In this document: positions 8,781-17,857 of the stretch, piece after piece | How the letters are laid out: every line of letters starts with the position of its first letter | Position numbering within the stretch: position 1 is the first letter of the stretch | Source of the DNA: Campylobacter gastrosuis | GTDB taxonomy: Bacteria > Campylobacterota > Campylobacteria > Campylobacterales > Campylobacteraceae | Length of the DNA: 64,000 nt | Assembly (NCBI RefSeq): GCF_030249845.1 | Contig: NZ_JANURM010000004.1 | Coordinates: 62,001-126,000 of the forward strand | Direction of reading: 5' to 3' | Made by a program: the position numbers and the translations under genes | Notes under the pieces: generated by a model | What the model saw: only the letters and a program-made list of their open reading frames with translations | Database searches by the model: none | What the model was told of the DNA's origin: nothing

Positions 8781-9648
8781 TATAAGCCTTTATAATTTGT
8801 AAAATTCTCTCAACTTTCTCTGGGATTTTTTGCAGGTTTTCATCTTCAACTTTGCTGTTTATGTCAATGATTTTTGGGCTAAATTTCAGTGCTTCACTCA
8901 CGTTTTCTTCGCCAATGCCACCAGCAAGTCCAAAGCTAAAAGGCTTTAAATTTTTAAGCAAATTCCAGTTAAAGCTCTTGCCGTTGCCACCTAAATTTTC
9001 GCCCTTGCAGTCATAAAGCGCAAGGTCGGCAAATTTTGTTACATTTGGTAACACTTCGCCAACGCTTAAAGCCTGCCAAATTTCACAACCCAAATCCTTT
9101 AAATTTAGATATAAATTCTCACTAATCTGCCCGTGAATTTGTGCTAAATCAAGTCCGCAAAACTCGGCTATCTCCATTATTTCGCAGTCATTTTGGACTT
9201 CGCGAACTGGCAGAGCCAGTCCTTGCGACAAGGAGTTACACTCCCTTGACCCACCTAAAGTCCCCACAAGTGGGGTCCCCTTATGGACTTCGCGAACTGG
9301 CAGAGCCAGTCCTTGCGACAAGCTATTAAATTCAGGCACTTCATACTCGCCACTCTCATAGCCAAATGTGTAAGAAAGTAACGGCTTTGAGTTGCGATTT
9401 TGACTTGAAATGGTGGCTGTGATTTTTGCGTCACAGCTTTGGCTGCCACTGGCAAAAACGCCAACGCATTTTTTGCCATTTTTATGGGCTAAATTTGCGA
9501 TTTGCCTAGCCGTCATCATATCTACTTGACGCTTACTTTTTGCAAAAATTACACCGATAAAATCAACATTTAAAGCTAAAATTTTAGCCGCCTCATCTGG
9601 CGTTTTTATGCCACAAATTTTAAGCTGTGTAGGACTTGAAAAACTCAT
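8773..9648 (-). CDS. trpF: Phosphoribosylanthranilate isomerase with large repeat insert
   Basis: TrpF catalyses the Amadori rearrangement of phosphoribosyl anthranilate. The ends are normal (KICGIKTPDEAAKIL at the N-terminus with catalytic Cys; LAQIHG; LALYDCKGENLGGNGKSFNW with catalytic Asp; GLAGGI). The protein is about 291 residues against the usual ~200, because about 87 codons (9190-9450) interrupt it between KKCVGVFA and CEIMEIAEFCGL, a surface-loop position after a beta strand. The insert is in frame with no stop and contains two identical 39-base repeats. ATG 9648, preceded by AAGG, is preferred over GTG 9660; it overlaps trpGD by 29 bases. Whether the enlarged enzyme is active cannot be read from sequence. 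Confidence 0.88.
   Translation of the reverse strand: MSFSSPTQLKICGIKTPDEAAKILALNVDFIGVIFAKSKRQVDMMTARQIANLAHKNGKKCVGVFASGSQSCDAKITATISSQNRNSKPLLSYTFGYESGEYEVPEFNSLSQGLALPVREVHKGTPLVGTLGGSRECNSLSQGLALPVREVQNDCEIMEIAEFCGLDLAQIHGQISENLYLNLKDLGCEIWQALSVGEVLPNVTKFADLALYDCKGENLGGNGKSFNWNLLKNLKPFSFGLAGGIGEENVSEALKFSPKIIDINSKVEDENLQKIPEKVERILQIIKAYNV
9190..9450 (-). other. In-frame insertion inside trpF
   Basis: This stretch encodes roughly residues 71-157 of the trpF product counted from GTG 9660, and has no counterpart in ordinary PRAI proteins. It is made of a non-repetitive part (about 9323-9450) and a hairpin-rich part (9194-9322). The boundaries are placed by comparing the flanking conserved motifs from memory, so they may be off by a few codons. 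No terminal target duplication could be recognised with confidence. Confidence 0.7.
9194..9322. repeat. Duplicated 39-bp hairpin repeat in trpF
   Basis: Two identical 39-base copies occupy 9194-9232 and 9284-9322. Each contains the perfect inverted repeat ACTGGC-AGA-GCCAGT. Between the copies lie a bulged hairpin (AAGGAGT-TAC-ACTCCCTT) and the perfect hairpin CCCCAC-AA-GTGGGG at 9262-9275. In trpF the copies encode NSLSQGLALPVREV twice, 30 residues apart. The clustering of several small hairpins resembles the array at 18287-18359. Confidence 0.9.
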
Positions 9649-11215
9649 AAACCTTGCCACTTTCTAACGCCTCTAAAATCAGCTCTTTTGCCTCATTTGG
9701 CGTCTTTACAAAATTTGCCGTATAGAGCGCAAACATAGCGTTTAGCACGACTATATCGCGTTTTGCACCTTTTTCTTCGCCACGTAAAATCGCCACCAAA
9801 TCCCTTGCGTTTTCATCGCTAGTGCCACCCTTTATCTCATCGTGCAGTGCCCTTTTAAAGCCAAACTGCTCTGGGGTTACTGAGTATTCGCTTATCACGC
9901 CGTCTTTTAGCTCAACCACGCGAGTTTCATCGCAAATTGAAATTTCATCCATACCATCGTTGCCACGAACGACCAAAGCGTGTTTTCTGCCCAAAATTTT
10001 AAGCACCTGCGCATAAAGGTTTAAAACTGGCTTGTGATAAACGCCAACAAGCTGGTATTTTAGCGCTAAATTTGGGTGCAAAAGTGGCCCAAGCACGTTA
10101 AAAACCGTGCGAATTCCAAGCCTTTGCCTTACTTCACGAACCTCGCCAACAAGCGGATGAAAAAGCGGAGCGTGAAAAAAGGCTAGGTTTTTCTGTTTTA
10201 AAAGCTCACGATTTGCCATTACATCACCACTTAAATTTAGATTTAGACTGCCAAGCACGTCCGAGCTACCGCTCTTGCTTGAAACGGCTTTGTTGCCGTG
10301 TTTAGCGACTTTGACGCCAAAACTTGCGACAATAAACGCCACTGCCGTTGAGATATTTATGCTCTTAAAGCCGTCGCCACCGGTGCCACAAACGTCTATC
10401 ATATCGCTATCATCGCGAAATGTGTTTGAGTAGTAAAGTATGTTTTTAGCAAGTCCTGCAAGGCTTTTTGGATAAAGGCTCTTTTCGCTAATTAGCACAA
10501 GCAGGGCGGCAAGTTGTGTAATTTCGTAACTTTTACTGGCGATGATTTTGCAAATTTGCTCAAAATCCCTATCATCAAGCGCCCTGTCTTCTTGAAGCTT
10601 TGTTAAATACTCTTTAAAGTCCAAAATTTCAGGCTCTTTTTGATCATTTTTACTCTTTATGTTTAAGAAATTTGCAATGATTTTTTTACCATATTCGCTA
10701 AAATAGCTCTCAGGGTGAAACTGAATTCCAAAAATGTTACGATTTTTCACACGTAACGCCATTAAAACGCCGTCACTGCTATAAGCAAGTGGCTCTAAAT
10801 TTTCTCCTAAATCATCAACATAAAGCGAGTGGTAACGCATAACTTCAAATTCGCTTGGTAGCTCGTTAAATAGGGGGTTTGCGTCTATTATTTTAATGCG
10901 TGAGGTCTTGCCGTGAAGTGGCGTATCAAGCTGTTTTATCGCTCCGCCAAAAACAAGTCCAATCGCCTGATGACCTAGGCAAATGCCTAAAATCGGCACG
11001 GCGATGTCTGATTTTAAAATTTCAAGGCAAACACCGCTATCTTTTGGGTGCTTTGGTCCCGGGCTAAGCACGATAAAATCGGGGTTTAAACGCTTTATCT
11101 CATCAATGCTTATCTCATCGTTTCTAACGCAAACCACCTCATCATCGCTTAGCTCTTCTAGGTATTGCCTGACGTTAAAAACGAAGCTGTCGTAATTGTC
11201 TATTAAAAGTATCAT
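9620..11215 (-). CDS. trpD: Anthranilate synthase glutaminase / anthranilate phosphoribosyltransferase fusion
   Basis: This bifunctional TrpGD protein has 531 residues. Residues 1-190 are the class I glutamine amidotransferase that supplies ammonia to TrpE: DNYDSFVFN, the catalytic Cys in PILGICLGHQAIG, and the His-Glu pair in GIQFHPES. From about residue 200 the anthranilate phosphoribosyltransferase follows, with CGTGGDGFKSINIST binding PRPP, KHGNKAVSSKSGSSDVLGSL, and RTVFNVLGPLLHP. The same fusion is found in C. jejuni. The TrpE partner gene is not adjacent, which is unusual because trpE normally precedes it. Twelve bases separate it from the membrane-protein gene upstream. Confidence 0.96.
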   Translation of the reverse strand: MILLIDNYDSFVFNVRQYLEELSDDEVVCVRNDEISIDEIKRLNPDFIVLSPGPKHPKDSGVCLEILKSDIAVPILGICLGHQAIGLVFGGAIKQLDTPLHGKTSRIKIIDANPLFNELPSEFEVMRYHSLYVDDLGENLEPLAYSSDGVLMALRVKNRNIFGIQFHPESYFSEYGKKIIANFLNIKSKNDQKEPEILDFKEYLTKLQEDRALDDRDFEQICKIIASKSYEITQLAALLVLISEKSLYPKSLAGLAKNILYYSNTFRDDSDMIDVCGTGGDGFKSINISTAVAFIVASFGVKVAKHGNKAVSSKSGSSDVLGSLNLNLSGDVMANRELLKQKNLAFFHAPLFHPLVGEVREVRQRLGIRTVFNVLGPLLHPNLALKYQLVGVYHKPVLNLYAQVLKILGRKHALVVRGNDGMDEISICDETRVVELKDGVISEYSVTPEQFGFKRALHDEIKGGTSDENARDLVAILRGEEKGAKRDIVVLNAMFALYTANFVKTPNEAKELILEALESGKVYEFFKSYTA

Positions 11216-11227
11216 TTTTGTCCTTTT

Positions 11228-12784
11228 TTAATTTAAAATATTATCTTTTTTGATTTTAAATTCAATAAAAGATTTACTATTTTCTTTTTGCGATACAGTG
11301 GTTAAATTTTCATCTTTTGGTATATGTGCTTTAAAATAGTATCTATCATCAAATTTTACTTTAACCAAAAGATTGTTTATTGTGGTTTTATTCTCATCGC
11401 TTGTTGTTTTGTCTATGCAAGTTGCGTTGTAGTCGTTAAGGCAAACTGGGATTTTTTCTAAAATTTCTTTACTCATAAATTCATTTTTTATAGTGAAGCT
11501 GTCTTTGTAGTTGGCGAGTTTTATTATTCTTACAAAGTCGGAACTAAGAACTGGCATCATTGCAAAACCCACAAATACAGAGAACAAAAAAATGTACTTA
11601 TATTCAAATGTCTTTAAACAGGCAATTGCTTTAATAAAAATCAAAAGAAAAAATGTTAATAGTAAAAATAAAAAGTTGATATCTTGATATCTTTTATAAA
11701 CAAATAGTATCAATAAAAAATCAAAACACAGACTAAAAAACAAAGTGGGTAGACTTGTGATATCTTTGTATGTTTTATTTTTATAAACACCAAAACCAAA
11801 ATATATAACAAACAATAAAATGTATATACATATAGCCTGATTAAAATTTTCTAATATAATATTGCAAATCCATTTTAGCTTTTCAAAATCGTAAGCAAAT
11901 GGCAAAGCACAAATAACTAACATACAAATTTGCATAATCCAAAATATGAAGCTTATAATTTTATTTTCTGTATTATTTTTAAAAATAGCATAGCCATAAG
12001 CCATTAAAAAAACAATTGTATATCCAATATATAAAAATGCCAAAATACTAATACCAAAGAGCAGATAAATTATATTACTTAAATCTGTCTGCGGAATTTG
12101 ACCGATATTAAAAAAATATGGGACACAAAAGCACGCACCAAAAAACACACAAATCCAAAATGATAAAATTATATTTTTTCTTATCCAATTATATGCCTTA
12201 AAAACATCAAGTTGTATGGCATTATTTATATGCTCTATATATCTTTTATCAAAATTCGCATACAACTTACCGCTAAAACTCTTGTATATTTCATAGATTA
12301 TACTTTCGTTTTTTAAAAAGAGCATTTTTAAACTTTTTTGTTCGTCTATACTTTTGCTCTTTATATGCTGTTTTACTAGTTTTTTTTGGTCTTTTAAAAC
12401 CCTAAGTATCTTTAAGCTTCTTAATACACGATTTTTAAAAATACTTTTTTTTATTGAATATATGCCATTTTCTTTTAAAATATCTAAATCAAATTTTATT
12501 TGTAAAATCTGATTTTGCTGTATTTCTAATAGGCGTTTAAAGCTATCTTGTGTTTGATATTTTTCGATAAAATTTTTAGCTTGATTTACATTACCCTCAT
12601 ATTTATCAAGTTTTTCTAAAAAATATTTTATATCATCATTTTCTAAAAAACTTTTTCTTAATTCAATTATTTTTTTATTAATTGAGTAAATATGTTTTCT
12701 ATGTCTGTAAAAATTTTTAAAATCTTTATTGAGCCCTTTTATCTCTTCATCTATCTGCTCTAAATCATTATGGTCAAAATTCAT
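11228..12784 (-). CDS. Unknown coiled-coil/multi-pass membrane protein in trp operon
   Basis: I do not recognise a family for this 518-residue protein. Residues 1-190 are charged, Lys/Glu/Ile-rich and likely coiled coil; about 200-425 hold roughly seven to eight hydrophobic helices (for example NIILSFWICVFFGACFCVPYFF and FLFLLLTFFLLIFIKAIACL); the last ~90 residues are hydrophilic. That tail contains three matches to the Campylobacter N-glycosylation sequon D/E-x-N-x-S/T: DYNAT (451-455), DENKT (463-467) and DENLT (491-495), consistent with a periplasmic tail. The DNA is markedly more AT-rich than ilvD or trpGD on either side, suggesting acquisition. It sits 37 bases after ilvD and 12 before trpGD, so it is co-transcribed. 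Confidence 0.7.
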   Translation of the reverse strand: MNFDHNDLEQIDEEIKGLNKDFKNFYRHRKHIYSINKKIIELRKSFLENDDIKYFLEKLDKYEGNVNQAKNFIEKYQTQDSFKRLLEIQQNQILQIKFDLDILKENGIYSIKKSIFKNRVLRSLKILRVLKDQKKLVKQHIKSKSIDEQKSLKMLFLKNESIIYEIYKSFSGKLYANFDKRYIEHINNAIQLDVFKAYNWIRKNIILSFWICVFFGACFCVPYFFNIGQIPQTDLSNIIYLLFGISILAFLYIGYTIVFLMAYGYAIFKNNTENKIISFIFWIMQICMLVICALPFAYDFEKLKWICNIILENFNQAICIYILLFVIYFGFGVYKNKTYKDITSLPTLFFSLCFDFLLILFVYKRYQDINFLFLLLTFFLLIFIKAIACLKTFEYKYIFLFSVFVGFAMMPVLSSDFVRIIKLANYKDSFTIKNEFMSKEILEKIPVCLNDYNATCIDKTTSDENKTTINNLLVKVKFDDRYYFKAHIPKDENLTTVSQKENSKSFIEFKIKKDNILN

Positions 12785-12820
12785 CCTTTTGCCTTTTTAT
12801 AAAAAATGGGCATAAAAATT

Positions 12821-14494
12821 TTACGCCTCCAAAATCGCGCCGTTGCTTGCGTTTGTTACAAGCTTTCGGTATTGGCGTAGCCAACGAGAATTTAGCTCTT
12901 TATCAATCGGTTTAAACTCAGCCTTTCGGCGTGAAATTTCATTATCACTCAAAAGCACGTTTATTGAGTAGCTATCCACGTCAATCTCAATGATATCGCC
13001 GTCCTTTAAAATCCCTATCATACCGCCCTCGGCTGCTTCTGGGCTTACGTGTCCGATACTTAGCCCCCTTGTTGCACCGCTAAATCTGCCGTCCGTGATT
13101 AACGCCACGTCCGCGCCAAGCCCCTTGCCCATTATTAGCGAGGTCGGGCTTAGCATCTCTTGCATACCAGGACCCCCGCGCGGTCCTTCGTAACGGATTA
13201 CGACCACGTCGCCTTTTGTGACTTTACCGCCTGAAATTCCAGCTATCGCCTCATCTTGGCTATTAAAGCAAACCGCTTTGCCCCTAAATTTGCGCTCTCC
13301 GACAATTCCAGCGGTCTTTATCACGCACCCTTGCTCTGCTAAATTCCCAAATAAAATCGCAAGTCCGCCGACCTTTGAGTAGGCGTTTTCTACCTTGTGG
13401 ATTATGCTCTCATCTTTTATATCACTCGCCCCCACGCGCTCGCCCAAGCTCTCACCACTAATCGTTAGATTAGCTAGCCTTAAAAGCCCATTATCACGGC
13501 GTGAAATCTCTTTTATCACGGCATTCATACCGCCAGCTCTGCCGACGTCCTCCATATGTACGTTTGGCAGGCTCGGGCTGATTTTAGCGATGTGAGCGAT
13601 GTTTTGGCTGATTTTATTTAGGTCGCCAACTTGCAAATTTACCCCAGCTTCACGCGCAATGGCTAACATATGAAGCACGGTGTTACTGCTACCGCCCATC
13701 GCCATATCAACGACAAGTGCGTTTTGCACGGCATCAGCGTTTAGGATATTGCGAATTTTAAACCGCTCATCAAGCGCGATCTGGCAAATCCTACGCCCAG
13801 CACGGCGCACCAGCTCTTCACGCTCAGGCGTAAGCGCTAAAATCGTGCCGTTACCACTAAGCGCTATGCCCATAGCCTCACAAAGCGTATTCATAGAGTT
13901 TGCCGTAAACATACCAGAGCAACTACCGCCACTAGGACAGGCGTTGCACTCTATGTTTTTTAGCTCACTTTCGCTAATTTGTTTGTTTTCAAACTTGCCA
14001 ACTGCCTCAAACGCCGTGGCTAAATCGATCGGTTCGCCCTTATCTGTGTAACCCTTTTTCATCGGACCTCCACTTACAAAGATTGTCGGCACATTAACAC
14101 GTAAAGCACCCATTATCATACCAGGCACGATTTTATCGCAGTTTGGCATACAAACGAGCGCGTCAAGCGCGTGTGCGTTCATCACGGTTTCAATGGAATT
14201 TGCAATGATCTCGCGACTTGGCAGAGAGTAAAGCATACCGCCGTGCCCCATAGCAATGCCGTCATCAACGCCAATAGCGTTAAACTCAAACGGCACGCAG
14301 CCATTTTTGCGGATCTCATCTTTTAAAATTTCAGCGTATTTATTTAAGAAAAAATGCCCGGGGATAATCTCAATAAAACTATTTGCAATGCCGATAAATG
14401 GCTTATCAAAGTCAGCGTCGCTTAGTCCAGTCGCCCTTAAAAGCGAGCGGTGCGGAGTGCGTGTGTAGCCCTTTTTTATGATGTCACTTCTCAT
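12821..14494 (-). CDS. ilvD: Dihydroxy-acid dehydratase
   Basis: IlvD is the iron-sulfur dehydratase of valine, leucine and isoleucine synthesis. The 557-residue length is normal. Cluster and active-site motifs are present: [18 protein letters not shown] near 122-140, [18 protein letters not shown] near 190-207, and [16 protein letters not shown] near 460. AAGGAT stands just before the ATG. It appears to be the first gene of the minus-strand run that continues into the trp genes, although an internal promoter before trpGD cannot be excluded. Confidence 0.97.
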   Translation of the reverse strand: MRSDIIKKGYTRTPHRSLLRATGLSDADFDKPFIGIANSFIEIIPGHFFLNKYAEILKDEIRKNGCVPFEFNAIGVDDGIAMGHGGMLYSLPSREIIANSIETVMNAHALDALVCMPNCDKIVPGMIMGALRVNVPTIFVSGGPMKKGYTDKGEPIDLATAFEAVGKFENKQISESELKNIECNACPSGGSCSGMFTANSMNTLCEAMGIALSGNGTILALTPEREELVRRAGRRICQIALDERFKIRNILNADAVQNALVVDMAMGGSSNTVLHMLAIAREAGVNLQVGDLNKISQNIAHIAKISPSLPNVHMEDVGRAGGMNAVIKEISRRDNGLLRLANLTISGESLGERVGASDIKDESIIHKVENAYSKVGGLAILFGNLAEQGCVIKTAGIVGERKFRGKAVCFNSQDEAIAGISGGKVTKGDVVVIRYEGPRGGPGMQEMLSPTSLIMGKGLGADVALITDGRFSGATRGLSIGHVSPEAAEGGMIGILKDGDIIEIDVDSYSINVLLSDNEISRRKAEFKPIDKELNSRWLRQYRKLVTNASNGAILEA

Positions 14495-14604
14495 TTTTAT
14501 CCTTTTTAAAAATTTCGTGCTATTTTATCTAATCTCATTTTAAATTTAGGCAAAAAGCGTGAATTTTTAATAATTATTTACAAATAATTTAATCTGAATT
14601 TTTG

Positions 14605-14610
14605 TAAAAT
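14605..14610 (+). promoter_or_regulatory. Probable -10 box for the antiporter gene
   Basis: TGTAAAAT with core TAAAAT lies 28 bases before the ATG at 14639 and is preceded by a T/A-rich stretch, as in Campylobacter sigma70 promoters that lack a -35 box. AAGGAG follows it before the ATG. Confidence 0.5.
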
Positions 14611-14638
14611 AGCCAAAAAACACAAAAAGGAGAGATTA

Positions 14639-15949
14639 ATGCTGACAAACCCAGTTTTAATAAGCATTATCGTTATGAGCGTGCTTTGTCTGCTAAGATT
14701 TAATATACTCTTAGCGATCCTAGTTTCAGCACTTGTGGCTGGTTTGATGAGTGGCGCAGGTATCGTTGATACGACAAATACGCTAATTAGCGGTATGAAG
14801 GGTAATCTTGAAACTTCGCTTAGCTACATTTTGCTTGGTGCATTAGCAGCGGCCATTGCTAATACAAATTTAACTGCGATTTTGATAAACGGCGTTAGTA
14901 AAATGCTAAGCGATAAGCGGACGTATTTTGCACTAACTATCGCTGGTATTGCGTGTTTTTCGCAAAATTTAATCCCAGTTCATATCGCATTTATACCGAT
15001 TTTAATACCGCCACTTTTGCCACTGATGAATAGGCTAAAAATTGACCGCAGAGCCGTTGCTGTCGCACTTACCTTTGGTCTTAAAGCACCTTATGTAAGT
15101 CTTAGCGTCGGTTTTGGTCTGATTTTTCACGGAATTTTGCAAAAAGAGATGAAAAATAATGGCATAAATGTTGAAATTTCAGATATTTCAAGCGTAATGT
15201 GGATTGGCGGTGTCTCAATGCTAATTGGGCTAATTTTAGCGATTTTTATCTTTTATGCAAAGAGGCGAGAATACGCTCACACCGAGATTGAAAACGATGA
15301 GCTAAAACAGGCACAAATGGCAAAAATGCTAACAATGAGTAAAAAAGAGTGGGCAGTTTTAGCTGGTGCTGTGGTCGCTTTTGGGGTGCAAATTTACACT
15401 GAAAGTATGCCACTTGGGGCTTTGATTGGGCTTTTGGCGATGATTTTGCTTGGCGGGATTGAGTATAAAAAGATTGATGACATTATGGATAGCGGTTTTG
15501 CTATGATGGCATTTATTGCCTTTATTATGCTTGTTGCGGCTGGTTTTGGGGCTGTGCTTCGTGAGAGCGGTGGGATTAATGAGCTTGTTAGCTTTGCTAG
15601 TGGCTTAGCTGGTGGTAAGCTTGGAGGCGCGATTTTAATGCTAGTCATCGGACTTTTAATCACAATGGGTATTGGCAGTAGCTTTGGCACGATACCTATA
15701 ATCGCCGCTATTTACGTGCCTTTATCGCTCTCGCTTGGATTTTCAACACCAGCCATAATCTTACTAATTGGCATAGCAGCCGCACTTGGCGACGCTGGTA
15801 GCCCAGCAAGTGATAGCACTCTTGGTCCAACCTCTGGACTAAATGCCGACGGCCAGCACAATCACATTTATGATACCTGCGTGCCGACGTTTTTATTCTT
15901 TAATATACCGCTAATTATTGGCGGAGTCATAGGTGCGATGATACTTTAA
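14639..15949 (+). CDS. Na+/H+ antiporter-family membrane transporter (YuiF-like)
   Basis: A 436-residue inner-membrane protein with about eleven to twelve hydrophobic helices and very short loops. The pattern (NLETSLSYILLGALAAAIANTNLT, GIACFSQNLIPVHIAFIPILIPPLLP, ALGDAGSPASDSTLGPTSGLN) fits the Na_H_antiport_2 plus NhaC-type family, which includes Bacillus YuiF. The true substrate of such proteins is often unclear; proton-coupled amino-acid or organic-acid transport is as possible as sodium export. AAGGAG precedes the ATG. It stands alone, divergent from ilvD, and ends in a strong terminator before the decayed catabolic genes. Confidence 0.8.
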   Translation: MLTNPVLISIIVMSVLCLLRFNILLAILVSALVAGLMSGAGIVDTTNTLISGMKGNLETSLSYILLGALAAAIANTNLTAILINGVSKMLSDKRTYFALTIAGIACFSQNLIPVHIAFIPILIPPLLPLMNRLKIDRRAVAVALTFGLKAPYVSLSVGFGLIFHGILQKEMKNNGINVEISDISSVMWIGGVSMLIGLILAIFIFYAKRREYAHTEIENDELKQAQMAKMLTMSKKEWAVLAGAVVAFGVQIYTESMPLGALIGLLAMILLGGIEYKKIDDIMDSGFAMMAFIAFIMLVAAGFGAVLRESGGINELVSFASGLAGGKLGGAILMLVIGLLITMGIGSSFGTIPIIAAIYVPLSLSLGFSTPAIILLIGIAAALGDAGSPASDSTLGPTSGLNADGQHNHIYDTCVPTFLFFNIPLIIGGVIGAMIL

Positions 15950-15985
15950 ATTTAGCCCAGTTTGGGCTAAATTTCTATTTTTTAT
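15948..15985 (+). terminator. Strong intrinsic terminator after antiporter gene
   Basis: A perfect 12-bp stem (AAATTTAGCCCA / TGGGCTAAATTT) with a three-base loop overlaps the stop codon and is followed by a T-rich run. Confidence 0.9.
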
Positions 15986-16111
15986 TCTATTTTTACCACT
16001 CTTATTTTTGCTTTTTTAAATCTACTTTAAATAAAAAATTAATTTTGCCAATAAAATATTGTTTCAAATATACACATTTTTAAAATTTTAACGTGTAAAA
16101 TCGTAATATTT

Positions 16112-16720
16112 ATGCAAATTCGTGGCGGAACTTCAAAGGGATATTTTTTAATAGCTCTGACTTGCCAAGCGATGAGAAGATGCGAGATGAGGTGGTTTTA
16201 AGCATTGTTGGGCGTGATGAGAGCTAGATTGACGGACTTGGTGGAGCAAATCTGCTAACTTCAAAGGTCGCCATAATCTCTAAATCAAGCAAGGCTGACT
16301 GCGATGTGGATTATCTTTTTGCTCAGGTGGTTGTGAGGCAAAATAGGGTTGATACATCGCCAAATTGTGGCAATATTTTAAGTGGGGTTGGCGTTTTTGC
16401 CATTAAAAGTGGGCTTGTTAGAGCAGATAGCCCGACTACAAAAGTGCGCGTAAATATGCTAAATACTGGTAAAATTTGCGAGCTAATAATGCAAACGCCA
16501 AACGCTAAATTAAGTTTTAGTGGGACTGCTAAAATTGACGGAGTTAGTGGCACGAGCGCACCTATAATTTGCAATTACGAAGACACGATTGGTTCAAGCT
16601 GTGGGGCGTTATTTCCAACTGGCAATTTTAAGGATGAGATTAACGGCGTAAGCGTAACTTGCATTGATAATGGTATGCCAGTCGTGCTCGTAAGAGCCGA
16701 TGAAATTGGTATTAGCGGTT
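16112..16720 (+). pseudogene. PrpF / 4-oxalomesaconate tautomerase-family remnant
   Basis: The translated pieces match the PrpF family, which includes LigU/GalD 4-oxalomesaconate tautomerases: QIRGGTSKGYF at the start, IDGLGGANLLTSKVAII, DVDYLFAQVVV, SPNCGNILSGVGVFAIKSGL, and ALFPTGNFKDEINGVSVTCID. The gene is broken by a one-base loss in a T run near 16145-16149, by an in-frame TAG near 16227 where Gln is expected, and by loss of its last third at 16720, where the sequence passes into a LigC-like gene. The longest open part starts at 16306. It cannot give a functional enzyme. Confidence 0.85.
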
Positions 16721-17348
16721 AAAAGTCCAGCAAGAAACCGGACTTGTCGCTATGGCTGGATACACAAGGCGTTTTAATCCATCTCATCAGTTTATCCATA
16801 ATAAAATTTTAAACGGCGAGCTAAATATCTGGCAAATGGATGTGCAAACTTACTTTTTTAGGCGTTCAAACCTAAACGCACTATGTCAGCCACGAAGCTG
16901 GACTGATCATCTTTTATAGCACCACGCTTGTTACTCCGTTAATCTTTTTGCCTATCAAACCCAAAGCGAAATCATTGACTTTAACGCAATTTAAGGTCCA
17001 ATAAACAAGGATTTAGGCATCGCAATGGATATGAGCATATCGCTAAAAGCAAAGAGCGGTGCGATTTGCACGCTTTCGTTTAATAACAATGGTCCGCTTG
17101 GGACATTTTTTAGATATATCTGCGATAACGGCACGTTTATAGCAAGATATGATGATTTAGTTGATGGCTATGATAAACCGATAGATGTTAGCAAGGTCGC
17201 TGTTTCAATGAACGGCATTGAGCTTCAAGATAGAGAATTTATATCAGCCATAAAAGAGAAACGAGAGCCAAACGCAAGTGTAGCACAAGCGCTTAGCACA
17301 ATGGAGATTTTAAACAAGTTAGAGATAATGCTAAATCAAAAGGGCTAA
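16719..17348 (+). pseudogene. LigC-like Gfo/Idh/MocA dehydrogenase remnant
   Basis: In one frame from about 16722 the sequence reads VQQETGLVAMAGYTRRFNP, then DVQTYFFRRSNLNAL, PRSWTDHLL, and later DKPIDVSKVAVSMNGIELQD. This resembles 4-carboxy-2-hydroxymuconate-6-semialdehyde dehydrogenase (LigC) of the protocatechuate 4,5-cleavage pathway. The N-terminal Rossmann domain is absent because a deletion fused it to the prpF-like remnant. In-frame stops occur at 16918-16920 (TAG where Trp is expected before HHAC) and at 16992-16994 (TAA where Gln is expected). The tail from 17025 is still open. The precise substrate assignment within this oxidoreductase family is inferred. Confidence 0.8.
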
Positions 17349-17351
17349 AAA

Positions 17352-17857
17352 ATGAGAGCTTTAAAATTTCTATCTATTTTTATTTTGCTAAATTTCTCTT
17401 TTGCGAATGAGAGGCAAACCACGCTTTTATTACACCACTTTATGTCGTCAAAGGCACCAGCTCACACGAAGCTAATTGAGCCTTGGGCTAGGCAGGTTGA
17501 GGCGATGTCAAATGGCGAAATTAAGATTGAAATTTTACCAAGTATGAGTTTAGGCGGTAAGCCAAATGAGCTTTACAGGCAGGTAAGAGATCAGGCTGTG
17601 GATTTAGTTTGGGTTTTAGCAGCTTTCGCTCCGGGCGTCTTTGCTAGGACTGAAATTTTTGAGCTACCGACTATTTACAGGGGTAATAGCCTTGATACGA
17701 CTATGGCGATTTATGAGAATTTTGATCTAATCAAAGATGATTACAAAAGGGTAAAACCGCTCTTAATTCACGCCTTTGCAGGTAATGCACTTCATAGCGT
17801 AAATAAACGCATTGAAAAAATGAGCGACTTAAAGGGGCTAAAACTCCGCTCGCCATA
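17352..17857 (+). pseudogene. TRAP transporter solute-binding protein (DctP-like), truncated
   Basis: The first ~168 codons of a DctP-type periplasmic binding protein remain: signal peptide (RALKFLSIFILLNFSFA), then LIEPWARQVEAMSNGEIKIE, GGKPNELYRQVRDQAVDLVW, and SDLKGLKLRSP, the point where DctP proteins continue for another ~150 residues. Here the frame stops at once and the sequence joins the C-terminus of PobA. The start and a weak site (AAAAGGGC) are intact. A half binding protein without its membrane partners is not expected to work. In the ancestor it may have imported an aromatic or related acid. Confidence 0.85.

Noticed and set aside
9194..9322. CRISPR or IS ends for the duplicated 39-bp unit
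   Set aside because: Only two copies, no spacers, no transposase and no flanking terminal inverted repeats.
8773..9648. trpF as a pseudogene
   Set aside because: Despite the large insertion the frame is open throughout, with catalytic Cys and Asp segments and normal ends, so it is kept as a gene with uncertain activity.
13680..14051. Open frame of 123 codons on the plus strand inside ilvD
   Set aside because: Complement of a well-conserved gene, Ser/Pro/Leu-rich shadow composition, no ribosome site.
16306..16722. Treating the 138-codon PrpF-like piece as a complete short gene
   Set aside because: Family motifs continue in sequence upstream of its first ATG, and the final third of the family is missing.
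16112..17348. A natural PrpF-LigC fusion protein
   Set aside because: The two parts are in different frames, each lacks part of its domain at the joint, and both carry internal stops.
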